In this document: piece after piece, positions 25,336-37,921 of the stretch
Numbering within the stretch: position 1 is the stretch's first letter
Layout of the letters: each line of letters starts with the position of its first letter
Origin: Myxocyprinus asiaticus
Lineage: Eukaryota; Chordata; Actinopteri; Cypriniformes; Catostomidae
Assembly (NCBI RefSeq): GCF_019703515.2
Contig: NC_059362.1
Location: forward strand, 22,628,826-22,692,825
Length of the DNA: 64,000 bases
Reading direction: 5' to 3'
Made by a program: the position numbers and the translations under genes
The notes under the pieces: model-generated
The model's input: only the letters and a program-made list of their open reading frames with translations
What the model was told of the DNA's origin: nothing
Databases searched by the model: none

Positions 25336-25529
25336 ACTCTACCCCTTCAAAAGTGTTTTCCCTTAAATGCTTTTATGCGGTGATGTGTAGATGTATCTTG
25401 TGCATTACAAGTGTGTGCCTTTGCATGTTTGTGTGCCATTGGATAGGTCTGTACATGTTTTATCAGGTGGTATGTGAGGAAAAGATACACCATTTCCACA
25501 TGCAAGGTGAAGCGCTGTTTAACTCTATT

Positions 25530-26918
25530 TGTAACGAGTCAGGAGAGAATGGAGGATCTAAATGCAGCATCTTTAAAAGACAACCAGATAATAAAGAAAC
25601 AAAACATGGGGAACAAACGTACAGAGTAAGGCATAATATATGCAAAGACCGATAGAGGAAACAAGGAAAAACAAGGGCTTAAATACACAGGGGAAAACCC
25701 AATCATAAAATTAAACTACAAAAGCACTACAAAAACTTACAGGAACTAAATTTCAGCATAAGTCTATACATAAAACAGGGAATATGTGACAGAGCCCCCC
25801 TTTTGAGGAGCGGATTCCAGATGCTCCAAAAAAAATAAATAAAATAATAGTCCATGGGGTGTGGGGGAAAACAGGTAGTTCAAGGGGGCACAAGGGGAAC
25901 AGAGGAACAAGGCAAAGTCAGGGAGGCTTGAAACCAAGGCGGAGCCGGAGGGATGGAGAGCCAGGGCGACGCTGCAGGCTCGGAGGACCAAGTAGACCAG
26001 AGCAGATCAGGTGGGCAACCAGGAGATTCAGAAGACCACCTCCGGGTAGGGACTGGATCAGGAGGCCTGGTAGGTGGCCGCAGGGTCGAGACAGGGTCAG
26101 GAGGCCTGGGAGAATGCCACAGGACAGGGACTGGGTTAGGCGGGCGGAGCCACTGGGGGAATAGTCTCTGGAGAAGCGGGCGGAGCCGCTGGGGGAATAG
26201 TCTCTGGGGGCAGAGCCAGGAGAGGCTCTTGGGGTGAAGCCAAGGAAGGTGGAGCCATGGGAGGCTCAAGACAAAGAGTCTTGGATGACTGGGAAACAGT
26301 GTTCATGAACATGGGCAGAGACTGGGAAACTACCTCTGTGGTCATGAGCACGGGCGTTGCAGGCGTTGGCTCGTTGGCCGTGGCAGGCATGAATACTGAC
26401 AAGCTGTGAGGAAGGGTCTTCGTGACCCTACGCACCGACATAAGTGGTGGATAATTTAACTTGGAAACAAGGGCCGTGGGAGGCTGGACTGTGGTATGGC
26501 GTGGAGAAGACTTAAACTTGGTGGTGATATGGTGTGGAGCAGACTCAGGCGTAGTTGTGGCATGGAGCAGGCTGAGGTCAGTCTTTCTGTAACGAGTCAG
26601 GAGAGAATGGAGGATCTAAATGCAGCGTCTTTAATAAACAAAAGAAAACCAGACAACTCAGAACATAAAGAAAAAATCCACGGTGACCAAACGTACAGAG
26701 TAAGGCATAATACATGCAAAGACTGGCAGAGGAAACAAGGAAAAACAAGGGCTTAAATACACAGGGGCAAACAAGGGAACAAGGAACACCTGTGGAAACA
26801 ATCAGGGGAAAACCAATCATAAAATGAAACTACAAAGGACTACAAAAACTAACAGGAAACAGGAACTAAACAAGAATTTCAACATAAAAGTCAATACAAA
26901 AAACAGGGAATATGTATT
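25530..26918 (-). mobile_element. Short non-autonomous LTR retroelement
   Basis: Two direct repeats, 25530-25791 (262 bp) and 26588-26918 (331 bp), share TGTAACGAGTCAGGAGAGAA at the left and GGGAATATGT at the right. On the minus strand they read TGTCACATATTCCC...CGTTACA, with a TATTTAAG box. A polypurine tract (AAAAGGGGGGCTC on the minus strand, 25792-25805) precedes the downstream LTR. The 5-bp sequence CTATT flanks both ends (25525-25529 and 26919-26923). The 796-bp interior has Pro-rich, repeated minus-strand reading frames but no recognisable protease, reverse transcriptase or integrase. I saw no clear primer-binding site. Probably mobilised by a Gypsy-type element. Confidence 0.8.
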
Positions 26919-26923
26919 CTATT

Positions 26924-27585
26924 AAACATCTCACTCTGACTTTTTAGTGTGTGTGATTGTTAGGAAGTTAAAATATGTTCTCAAAACTCATTAGACTTGT
27001 AAATAAAGACCTTAATGTGGCATGCTTATTTGTGGGCATGTTATGTTATAGCATAGTCAGTTAAAGTACTGACTTGTTTAAAAATGAAAATGAAGGCCAG
27101 CTTGTTGAATTCTTTGTGTTCTGACTCATGTGAATATGAATGAGAGATGCTGGAAGGCTGATTGCTGTCAGCTCTAGATGATTATGATTTGTTCACTTCT
27201 GACAGGTTCATATTTTATTTTAGAGGGGAAAAATCAGTTATCGTGTGGGGGATGGTAACAGATCCTGTGTACATGTATTTGTGTATATTTGTATGCAGAG
27301 GATGCCTCTGGTAAGACAGCAGCATATTATAATCAGCGTGACGCATACATAGTGAGAAAACAGGGCTATTGCTGGGGACCTGCGTGTTGCCGTGGTGACC
27401 TTATTTTCACGCATAGTGAGTGGATGACCGATGAACGTGCACATCAGTGGTTTGTCCTGCAGCATTCACTGGCTCATTCAGTGAGCGCATGACCCATCTA
27501 CTCATCTATGCCAAAGCACACAAAACAACACGCTGGACAGAGAGAAGCATCATCACTGGAAGTGAAAAAGTACAGAAGTAAACAG
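26924..27585. other. Intronic gene-free DNA
   Basis: No feature recognised. Confidence 0.4.
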
Positions 27586-28035
27586 CAATACAACCTTCAT
27601 GTTGTTCCAAACATGCATGGCTTTCTTTTTTCCATGTAACGCAAAATTAGCTCTTTATAGCACAATATCCAAGCTGTTCTTTTCCATACATTGAAAGTAA
27701 AGAGTGACAACAGCTGCCAAGCAAGGTTTTCAGAAAATAACAACTTAAATTAAGTCTGTTCCTTACACAAAGCTATCATATGGCTTCAGAAGACTCTGCA
27801 TACAGTGCACGAGTGATTTGGACTACGTTTATAATGCTTTTTTGTCCTTTCTGGACCTGATAGCCCCTGGTCCCCATCCACTTTCATTGTATGGAAGAGA
27901 GCAGTATGAACATTCTTCAAAACTTCTCCTTTTGTGTTCCATAGAATAAAGAAAGTCCTATGGGTTTGTAATGACTCAAGGGTGACTAAACGACTAGAGA
28001 AAATTAATTTTTGGGAATAATAACCCTTTAATATC
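27586..28035. repeat. Internal copy of the GTTCACCC family
   Basis: Shares CTTCATGTTGTTCCAAACATG, CCAAGCTGTTCTTTTCCATAC and CATTGTATGGAAGAGA with the copy at 40.5 kb; the outer tips are eroded. Confidence 0.6.
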
Positions 28036-28212
28036 AGCTCTCACATGCACGTACACCTTTAACTGGTGCAAGACTGCAAAATCAAAGTTGTTTTCAGACA
28101 AATTAAAAGAATTAACTAAATGTGACGGCCACATTTTCCTCTGCAAAGTCAGATGCCGCCTCTTAGCGTTTTCCCTGGAGAGCAAGAGTTCAACAGATCA
28201 TTGTACACTCCC

Positions 28213-29575
28213 GCCTAATGCCCGTTTCACATCGAAAGCGTGATCGGTGCGTGAGCAGAACTTATTTTTTATTTAATTTTTTCCACTTTTTCTCGCCAAT
28301 TTTCCCAATTCCCAATGCACTTTAAGTCCTCATGGTGGCGTAGTGACGCACCTCAATCTAGGTGGTGGAGGATGAATCTCAGTTGCCTCCGCATCTGAGA
28401 CCTTCAACCCGTGCATCTTATCACGTGGCTTGTTGAGCGTGTTACCGCGGAGACATAGCGTGTGTGGAGGCTTTCACACCATCCACCGCGGCATTCAGGC
28501 ACAACTCACCACGCGCCCCACTGAGAGTGAACCACATATAGCGACCACGAGGAGGTTATCCCATGTGAATCTACCCTCCCTAGCAACCGGGCCAATTTGG
28601 TTGCTTAGGAGACCTAGCTGGAGTCACCAGAACATATTTTTTTCGGCGCCTCTGTTAACAGGTTACAGCATTCGTACCGGAAGCGTCAGCAGCACATCAG
28701 AGCATAGCGTGAGTGATGCGTGAGCTGCAGTGCAGTGGGGTTTCAGCTCTGAGTCTATTTTTGCAGTGCCACTCGTGCTCAATTAAAGTGACCTTGCACT
28801 GTTGATGGATAAAATTAATGTGATTTGACACAAAAAAGTACACAAAGCACAGAATAAGCATATATTAGCAGTCTAGTGTGTCTTTATACTGTATGAATTA
28901 GAGCACATCTGAAAAACAAATTAAAAGAAAAAAGAAATTCCAGCAGATTTAATCATTTAAACCAATTTAAAATATTTTAATTATACTTAAGCAGACGTAT
29001 GGTTTATAATTTAAAACTACAGTAATCCACAATTTATGAGCCTGAAAATATGGGACAAATATGGGTCTTTTATGTACTATTAATCATAGAACAAGTCTAT
29101 AGGCTTCAGCAATACCCACTGACAGCCGTGTTTGCTTTCACTTGTAAACACATGCACGTGACAGACCGTGAAATCAGTAAATTCAGAACTTACCTCATAC
29201 GTGTTCAACAATGGATGATACAAGACTGATTGTGGAGGTGGAGAAGCACAGAGTGCTCTATTGTTTAAATTTTACATGCAAATATGGTCCTCCTCCTCAT
29301 GTAAATAAGATTTCATTACGATCAAATTTGTAATACTTATCAATGACCCACTCCAGATAACCATTTTATAAGTTGTGGTCTTTATTAAAATAAATGCTCA
29401 CCATAACATAGAAATCACAGTATTTTTCTGTATAGAGCCGCTGCTGTGATGCTATAAAAACGCTTCCAGTGTGAAAGCCCTGTCGAGTCTTCAGCTGCAG
29501 TTACGCTGTAGTTAAGCTGACGCTATGCTCATGTCTCACTCAAGCTTGCGATTTGAAACGGGCGTAAGTGTCAGT
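28213..29575. mobile_element. Inverted-terminal-repeat DNA element with nested SINE-like copy
   Basis: The left end ATGCCCGTTTCACATCG (28218) matches the inverted right end CGATTTGAAACGGGCGT (29549-29565). Additional subterminal matches include GCGTGAG and AGCATAGCGTGAG against CTATGCTCATGTCTCACTC. No transposase. A separate high-copy repeat (28315-28636) is embedded in it. Confidence 0.65.
28315..28636 (-). repeat. Cyprinid high-copy SINE-like repeat, head missing
   Basis: Includes TTGCCTCCGCATCTGAGACC, TCACGTGGCTTGTTGAGCG and CTCCCTAGCAACCGGGCC. From memory, complete copies carry a tRNA-like head after GGAGTCAC, reading on the minus strand; here the sequence leaves the family at that point (GAACATATTT). 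Confidence 0.55.
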
Positions 29576-31980
29576 ACTGCAGTCGCGCTGCAGTTGTTCT
29601 GCATCCTCTTCTTCCTCATCAGGTTAATGATGATGAGGAGCAGGGAGTGCAAAAACAGTGTTGCTAATTTGACACTTTAGCTACATCTGAGAAAGAGAGT
29701 TGGCAGAGTCCTTTTCCCTGCTCAGCACCTGAGCTCACGACCGGATCTGCACCTGGGCTGGGTGCTCAGTTGCTGCTGTGCACCCTGAAAGAGTTTTTCT
29801 TTCCTGAATGGCCAAGAAAAATATGTGCTGCGTTCAAATTCACATACTTTCAGAGTGCTGTATGTACTGAATTCGATGAAGAGTGTATTCTGCCTTCACA
29901 TCTATCGGAATTATCGTAAATACAAGTTTCTGTCTTGGAAGTTGCACATAACCACCCCCCCACCCCAAGACCTAATTATGACAGGAAACTCTAAGATACA
30001 TTTTTAGGGATGCACCGATACTGATATTGGAATCGGGTCCGGTACTTGTACTCGTACTCGTAAAAATGCTCCGATACCATCTGACATGCAAATGTCATTA
30101 TGTAAACATTCAGCGCACTGATTAAAATTTATGTTTACGTACACCAATAACCATTTGATGAATATTGTCAATTTTTTACATAGAAATAATAAATCAAATA
30201 GCATGTATTTGACCAAAATTCCATTATCGCTGGCAGGTTGACTAACATTATAATGTCAAAATAAGAGTTCCCCAAGAAAAAAGAAGTGGGAGCATTACTT
30301 CTCAAATCCTTTAGGTATGCCGATGTGTTGTATAAATACATACTACATCGGCCATGTTGGCATTGTCCTTTGACCTGTTTGTTATTCTACCTATGACATG
30401 ATAACAATGTCTCCAAAAACAATCACAATTAAACCACGAGGAACAACTTTCTTGGTACCTATAGTGCACTTACACATGAAAAGTTCCACCCATTTCACAG
30501 TTCTCCAGCATTTTTATTTTTTCAACTTTTCGAATCTGACGGCTCCTCTGCTCTATGGCCTTATGGAATAGCCAAGTGTCCACTGGTTGCAGAATTTCTG
30601 TAGATGCAGTAAGTCATTTTGGTATTGCTAGTCTACTGTATCATGATACTGAATGTAGGAACCTAGTTGAGCATATAGGGTTGTAGCCCTCTAATGGCCA
30701 AATTGCTAATAGAAGCGGCACAATTTGATGATGTCTCTCATCTTGGCCAATATAGTTTTTTAATATGGGAATTTTTATTTAAAGTGTTGCTTATTTTTTA
30801 TTCCTGATCATTTTATTGATTTCATATGGAATATTGGGACATTATACTCATTTGACATTTTACATAGTGTGTAGCAGGGAAGTAAGCATATTTAGACATA
30901 GGAATAGAGGTTGGAATAGAGCTGCTCAAGTAAAGCTGAATTGTGAATAAACAGGAGATTACAATTCAAATGTAGACACACACATAAACCAAAAGTGTCC
31001 CACAGCTTTAAAGCATCATTTGCACTCTTTGGGTAAATAGACTATGTCTATTTTAAAACCCTCACTTACGCACACACTCATACACCAGCACAAGTGCACA
31101 CCACCACACACACTTGACACACATCCACCGGGAAACAAAGGCATCTATAATTTACTTTAACCGTTGGGGTGTCAGTGTTGTCCTTTGCTTGTTGTGACTG
31201 AATTTGTGCATGCAAAGAACACACTCTCATCCCATGTTTGAATATGCCTACTTCCAGGGTACGAAATTTACTTTTTTGCCCACTTGCACTTAGCCCACTT
31301 CCATTGTAAACGGATTTACTTGCACTTAGCCTCATGACGTACTTCCGCTGTAAAATAAAGCAGTTCGCTAGTTTCCGGTTATATGTGTTTACAATATGCA
31401 ATAGTTGTGTGAGGGATGCACGAGAGACCTGATGGACCCATGCATCACCACATTTGTATTGAATGTACGATTTGAATCTCTATTTTGTGTATTTGTTTCA
31501 TTGATAAGTATAAGAATATATGTTAAAATTTAAATGCAAGTAGAAGAGTCTGGGACATTTAACCAAAGTAAAGTCATTTGCAGTCATTCTATAGTGGAAT
31601 TTATCATTGAAGCTCAACTGGTATGAAATATAATCAATGATTAAAATGCATTAATGAGATGGCCAGACTGCTGCAGGTTATGTCTGTTTGATTTATTATT
31701 CAGGAGCTGAGTGTAGCTACATTTGGAAAGGAAAAAATAAATTTAGAGACAAATTTCAGCAAATTATAAATGACAAAAACAAGATTTATTGTTTTAATCA
31801 ACTGACAGCCTTAAAAGGCCTTCCCATGAATAAACTGGAATTAGCAGGAGCTCGTTTCACGTCCCTGATTCACAGTATCCAAAAAGCATTATGTCAAATG
31901 AGTAGGATGTCCGAAAACTCATTATAGTAGGAGTCATAGGTCAATGAACATAAGGTGCAATGCCAATATAGTTGATGTAG
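29576..31980. other. Intronic gene-free DNA with small repeat fragments
   Basis: 30005-30080 is a left-end fragment (TAGGGATGCACCGATACTG) of the hAT-like family seen complete at 49-50 kb. The remainder has no feature I can identify. Confidence 0.5.
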
Positions 31981-31983
31981 TAC

Positions 31984-32085
31984 AGTGATTCTCAACCATT
32001 TCTGAAGCCAAGGCCCCCAATGTCCAAGACAGCACTCAATCTATTGATGGATTGTGAAAAAAAAAAAAAAAAAAAAAAAAAAGAT
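31984..32085. repeat. Fragment of a CAGTGATTCTCAACC hAT-like element and A-run
   Basis: Begins CAGTGATTCTCAACCATTTC and runs into a 27-base A tract (about 32057-32082). No matching right end was found. Confidence 0.5.
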
Positions 32086-34055
32086 TAATCGCATAATGGT
32101 GCACATGAGAAATATTATATCAGTTTACATGTTCTAATCTAGGCCTTATTTTGATATACATTAAATATTATTTTAATAAATAATAATTTAAATCATTTAA
32201 AATTATCTTGCAAGCTCATTTAGTATTTGTGGCTCACTTGAAGTATTTGAGAAATGATTTACGAGTGTGTTTATGCTACACATCTGCATACCTACAGAAC
32301 GTACTTCATCAATTGTGAAGAAGTAAGTTCTTTATGGAATTCAGCACATACTCTGAAAGTACGAGAATTCAGATGTACTATGTTTCAGTCTCTACGTTTT
32401 TTTCCCCATAAAATGCATGCTCTGTGCACACCAGAGATCGGGGCAGGTGTATCTAACGATTCAGACTAAGCACAGATCTCAATGTAAACTGCTCAGAGCA
32501 AAACACAATCCAGCACTACTGTATCTCCCCTCTGCTTTACACACATTATAGAACGTGAAATATAAAGTCAATGGGGGAGGGGGTGTAGAGGGATGCAGAG
32601 GGATGAACATAAATCTGCTGCTGTCTTCATCCTGCTATTCCAATCAGAGAGGAGAAGAGAGAGATGGGAGGGGGAGGGAGGAGTGTTAAATGTACTGTAT
32701 AGAAAGAAGGTATAGAAAAGACAGGAGGAGAAGAGGATGCTCCACAGCAAATAAATGAAGTAAGAGAGAGAGAGAGACAGAAAAAAGAGAGATGATGGAG
32801 AGATAGGGAGGTCTGCATAACTGCCCTTGCAGGCTTCTGGTGTGATGTCATTGGTTGGCTGAGTGGGTCACATGATACAGTTAGGACATGGGGATAGGGA
32901 ACCTCTTCACAGTGTGTGTTGATGTGTGTTTAGTATCCAAACATGTGATGTCAGTGTTCACATGGATGGGCTTAAATGTTTTTTTTCTTTTTGTTTTTTG
33001 TTTTTTTTGGCAGATGATATTTGCACCCTGGTGAAAATAAAGTTAGATGCTATTTACACCTCAGTGCAAATATTATTTTCACCCCAACACTGGTACAAAT
33101 AATGATAGATGCTTTTTAAACCCCAGTGGAAATAGTGGCAGATTCTATTTGCACCCCTAATTAAGCACTAACAGTTTAAGGGCATCACTGCAGCATGTTT
33201 AATGTGTTTATTAAGAGTCCCACAAACACACTACACCAACCCCTAAACCTAACCCTAACCTTCCTTTACAAAAATTAACAATGGTTTTACTACAGTAACC
33301 ATGGTATCACTATGTCATTTTGTAGTAAAATCATAGTTACCACAAAATAAAACATAGTTACTATATAAACACCATATTACTGTAGTAACACCATTGTTAA
33401 TTGCATTAAATATGTGGTTTACATAAAAAAATAAAAAATAAAAATAAAAAAAACAACATGGTTACTACTATATTACTATAGTAAAACTACCTATATATTC
33501 ATTTGATGTATTATAATAAGTAGTATTAAAGAAAATTTTAAGAAAGAAGTCAGGAAACAAAATGGGAAAAAGAGTGACAAAAACGGACACACATTACACA
33601 TTAATTTGAATTACACTGTAATGTAGACTATGAGTGAGGCTTTAGAGACAGGTTTAATTGTCAGAGGGTCAAAGACCACAGAGTTCACAAAAGGGTAATA
33701 GGAAAAAAACAGGTTGTGTACTTTGAGACATTCGAGGGGATTTAAAAATCGTCTCCCTGTCTCTCCCCTCCTCTGGTCTCGAGAGTTTCCATGAGTGTGT
33801 AATCCCCCAGACCATGAATTACTTGACAAGATTTCTTCACCACTCCAAAAGATCCCAAGAAAAAGATTTGTGTCTCCTTCTCCCTCCTCCTTCCAGTATT
33901 TTGCGTCCTGAGATTATTACTTTTCTTAATCCAGCCGTATCTTCCTTTCACTGTACTGATGCTCTGATCTTCAGGCCCATCAACAGATTAAGTAAAGATA
34001 AGAAGGGAAGACACCTCCTTTGATAAATCTCACAAAGACTGATTAAACTGTATTA

Positions 34056-34056
<1 letters not shown>
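32086..34056. other. Intronic gene-free DNA with low-complexity repeats
   Basis: 33010-33165 has imperfect repeats of a GCAAATA-TTTCACC type. 33235-33480 carries TACCATGG, ACTGTAGTAA and TAGTTACTA words in both orientations, typical of a small fish element. No gene. Confidence 0.45.

Positions 34057-34124
<68 letters not shown>
34057..34124. repeat. (TG)n microsatellite
   Basis: Pure TG run of about 68 bp. Confidence 0.9.
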
Positions 34125-34126
<2 letters not shown>

Positions 34127-34809
34127 CATGGCTCTCAAGTTAAGCATGCCAGAGTAATTAGAGATCAGACAGACCCAATACCTTCACTTTCCCATGCGGC
34201 AGCTGAGCAACTACCATTGGGATAAGTGAGAATGCTAATGGATAGCTTTCGCTATGTATTGCAGTATACACTTCATCTATCACATCCACTATGTCAAATG
34301 CAAGCTGGGTGCAGGGACACACGCAATATCCCGCAGTCTGAGATTTCAGAAGTCAGTCGGAACTGAATGTGCTTTAGTTTTGTCTGGAAAGGATTTTGTG
34401 CTGGTGCAGCATTGCGTTGCAATGCTGTCTGTCAGACAACAAAACTCTCTGCCTGGAAAAACCTCTACCTCTGTAACTGCTGCAGTGTGCGAGTTTGTGT
34501 GTGTGTGGTGTAGCTACTTAAAAGAGCGCTGATTGCATGCATTGATGGCATGATTTAGTATCTCTCTTGCTCCTTATCCGGGCTCCAACAATTAGCTTTG
34601 ATGATGGCATTTCTGTCCTCCTCTCCTTTGTGGCGTGTTTGTATGTGTTAGTCGAACACTGAGCTCTGATTATCCTGCTTCTTGGGTCTGGATTAGCAGG
34701 CAAGCTGTGGAGGAAACCAAGGGGGAAGGGAAGGAGTACTACACATTTTTCTGATACCTCTGCTTCCCTTAAAATATAACAGACGTGAATAAGTATGAAA
34801 GGATTAGAG
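34125..34809. other. Intronic gene-free DNA
   Basis: No feature recognised between the TG tract and the hAT-like element. Confidence 0.4.
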
Positions 34810-34880
34810 CAGTGGTTCTCAAACTGTGGTACGCGGAGTGCCCTCAGGTGGTACGCAGCATGACCCAGGATATTTACATT

Positions 34881-34957
<77 letters not shown>

Positions 34958-35924
34958 TTTATTCAAATGTTTTCCATGTTTTAATTCTACTGTATTACAT
35001 TAGTGTTACAATTGTAATATATCTTTAAGATAGCCCACCTTTTTCTTTGTTTTCTTTTTGTTTACATCGGCAGCACAGGATGTAGGGCCTAAAGTTCTCG
35101 TGGCGCGCGGCTGCTCTGATGTCTCTGCGCACACCACAATATTATTCCCATGCAGAAAACAGAACAGCTAGTACTGATGCGAATGAGGCAAGGTATCATT
35201 CCGTTTATTTTACACATTCTTAGACTTCCATAAAGTCTATGATCTTAAATAGTGCTTTTGACTCAAAAACACTGGGTTGTATTTGGCTGTATTTTGTTTT
35301 TGATTTCAATGGAAGATTGCTCGGATGAGGGACATAGAAATTGTGCGCAAGTCAGCGCTATGTGAGAACATTGCCGCTATGTCACCTATGACCGAGTCCG
35401 CCTATAACTAGAGGGAAGGAAAATACTTAGTTTGACAAGTTTTAAAGTTAACGACTGGTAAGGGCATCATTCAGAGTAAAATGAACCTCAGACAGCTTAC
35501 TGCAGCCGCTGTTTTCATAGATCACATGCACATTATCACATATTTTTAAGGGTGATGCTAGCTGCACCTGCATAGCTAGCACTATGATGAAAAACAGGGT
35601 CTAGCAATGCCTAAGCTCCAAATTTCTAAATAGGACCTATATATAGTAGTTTGTTTGAACTGGATTGCAAAACTTCTAAATGTTAATATTGTATGTTTGA
35701 TTTTAGAAACACACTCTTACTGATTGTGTAAACTACAAGAATATTGATATTAATCAAATATGGCATTGTGTATGTTGCTCACAATCCTTTAGACTACGTT
35801 AAAAATGCATATCTGCCGAATGCTGAAAATATATTTGAGTAAACACTGGTGGTGACTAGGTGGTACTTGAATGTTCTGATTTGATCGAAGGTGGTTCTTG
35901 GCCTAAAATGTTTGAGAAGCACTG
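34810..35924. mobile_element. Non-autonomous hAT-like element with internal (TA)n
   Basis: Starts CAGTGGTTCTCAAACTG and ends TGTTTGAGAAGCACTG, which are inverted. Flanks GATTAGAG (34802-34809) and GATTCGAG (35925-35932) match at 7 of 8 positions, as expected for an 8-bp hAT target duplication. The interior has a (TA)n tract at 34884-34954 and no transposase. Confidence 0.85.
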
Positions 35925-35932
35925 GATTCGAG

Positions 35933-36917
35933 TATCTGACAAGGCATGCTTTTTAAGGTATCCAGAGTGTTTTGCATAGATGCAGGGCTGGAGCTGAGAG
36001 GGGATGCAAGGGGATGGCACCCCCCTTGTTGCAAGAAATAGGAAAAAGCCACCTCCTTGTAAAACTACCTTCCCCCCTTACCATCCCCTTTAGATTAATT
36101 GTGTCATGTATAACTTAGAACTAATCATGCAAGTAAAATATTAACTTTTCTACATTTGATAAATAACAGACTTTAAATAACAGCGATTTTCCAGTCAGAA
36201 TTAGATTTCAACATGTATAAGGTTGCCAGATTTCTATAGGTTAAATCCCTCAATCAGATCCTGACCCTTGTACAGTTTGGATATATGCTTGCAGGGTGAC
36301 GCTTTAGTCACACAATCTGACAACCTTGAGTGCACCAGTTCTCGCTCCACAGCGAAAAGACACTGGTTTTTCTGAAAATACTGGCAGACAGGTATATTGG
36401 AGTTTGATTGGTCCTTCCTAGCGTTCACTTGAAACTTAAGCCACTGAAGGTAATGGAAGTTTTCAAAAGTTTCGCGCACTTTCAAAAATGACCAAGAGAA
36501 CAGTACAAGGAAATATTTTTTCAATTTTCAGAGTTTCGCATAAAACATCTGATATTTATTTTTATATTTTTATGAAAAGGCACATTTTATTCAATCATGT
36601 GGTGTAACCCTGAGAAAACGTTATATTTTTGAGTCAAAATTAATATTTTGAAAAATTTGAAAAAGTTTATACTCAGGTATTCGAGGTGCAAAGAAAGTAT
36701 TATTATACTTTTTACTTGATGATTACACCACATGACAATTTGAAAGTTTTAAATATTTTTGTTTATAGTTTTTTTTAGAAATGTATGAAACCAAATTGGA
36801 CACAAAGATTACATTTCTGAGAACTTGACACAAGTGTTCTTAACTAGATTATTTAAAGATTTCTTATTTATAACACCTTGGACAACCTTATTTGTCAATG
36901 ACCCATAATTATTAGAC

Positions 36918-37006
<89 letters not shown>

Positions 37007-37326
37007 AAAAATGTAATAAATTATCTGTCACAATAGTTTAGTTTAGACTAGACACTAGCTGGGTTTCTATCCAACTATTTATATGCGCATTTTGAAATTG
37101 CGCATAAGAAATCCTGAATGAAAACGCTTGTTATGCGAATGAACTCACGCTTAAAAATTGTATGTGCTAGAGGATGTGGAGTTTCGCATTAATTAAAATG
37201 CACATTAAGGTGATGGAAACAGTTTATTTGTAAAACGATGACGTGTTTTGACCATTTGTGCACGTGTTATGAGCGTGCAATAACTTGATACTTGAGACTG
37301 GCCAACGAAAGGTCGAGAAGGTTATG
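35933..37326. other. Intronic gene-free DNA with (TA)n
   Basis: (TA)n at about 36920-37000. Nothing else identified. Confidence 0.5.
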
Positions 37327-37921
37327 GCTGCAGGCAGAGCTCCAAACTGCCAGCAAAGATATAGGTAGCCCCTAACCTAACCCTTTCCCGTACCTTAACC
37401 GTGAGTGTAAGTGACACCCCCTTTTGGAGTTTGTGCAACCCCTTTTACAGTAACCATGCCCTCTTTTGGAGATTCCGCCACCATTTGGAGATCTCCAGCT
37501 GGCAAATATACCTACTTGGAAAGGGCGGATCTTGGCCCACATTTCTTTAAACATAGCCCTTGACATTTGGAAGTTTTTAACCCACAGCTGGTTGTTAAAA
37601 TGGGTCTTCACAATCTGCCAGAACAGTTATGAGTGCGGGTGCTCCCAGGTATGCGGAGGCTGGTAGTGTATGGGAATCACATCCATTTCCAAATAGGTAA
37701 AGCTGCAGGCCTAAGATCTTTAAATGGTGGCGGAATCTCCAAAAGAGGGCGGGATTACTACAGAACAGGTCAGGTTAATCCAAAAGGTGGTTGCACCAAC
37801 TCCAAAAGGGGGCGTCATTTTCACACACGGTTAAGGTACGGGAAAGAGTTAAGTTTGGGGCTCCCTATATCTTTGCTGGTGGTTTGGAGCTCCCGTCCCT
37901 TTTTGGAGCTCTGCCTGCAGC
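37327..37921. repeat. Foldback element with 170-210-bp arms
   Basis: Left arm 37327-37494 (GCTGCAGGCAGAGCTCC ... CACCATTTGGAGATCT) is the inverted counterpart of 37713-37921 (AGATCTTTAAATGGTGGCGG ... CTCTGCCTGCAGC). The loop is about 218 bp. Both arms repeat a CCAAAAGGGGGCG-type word, which creates similar spurious Lys-Arg-Gly-rich reading frames outward in each arm. No transposase. Confidence 0.85.
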
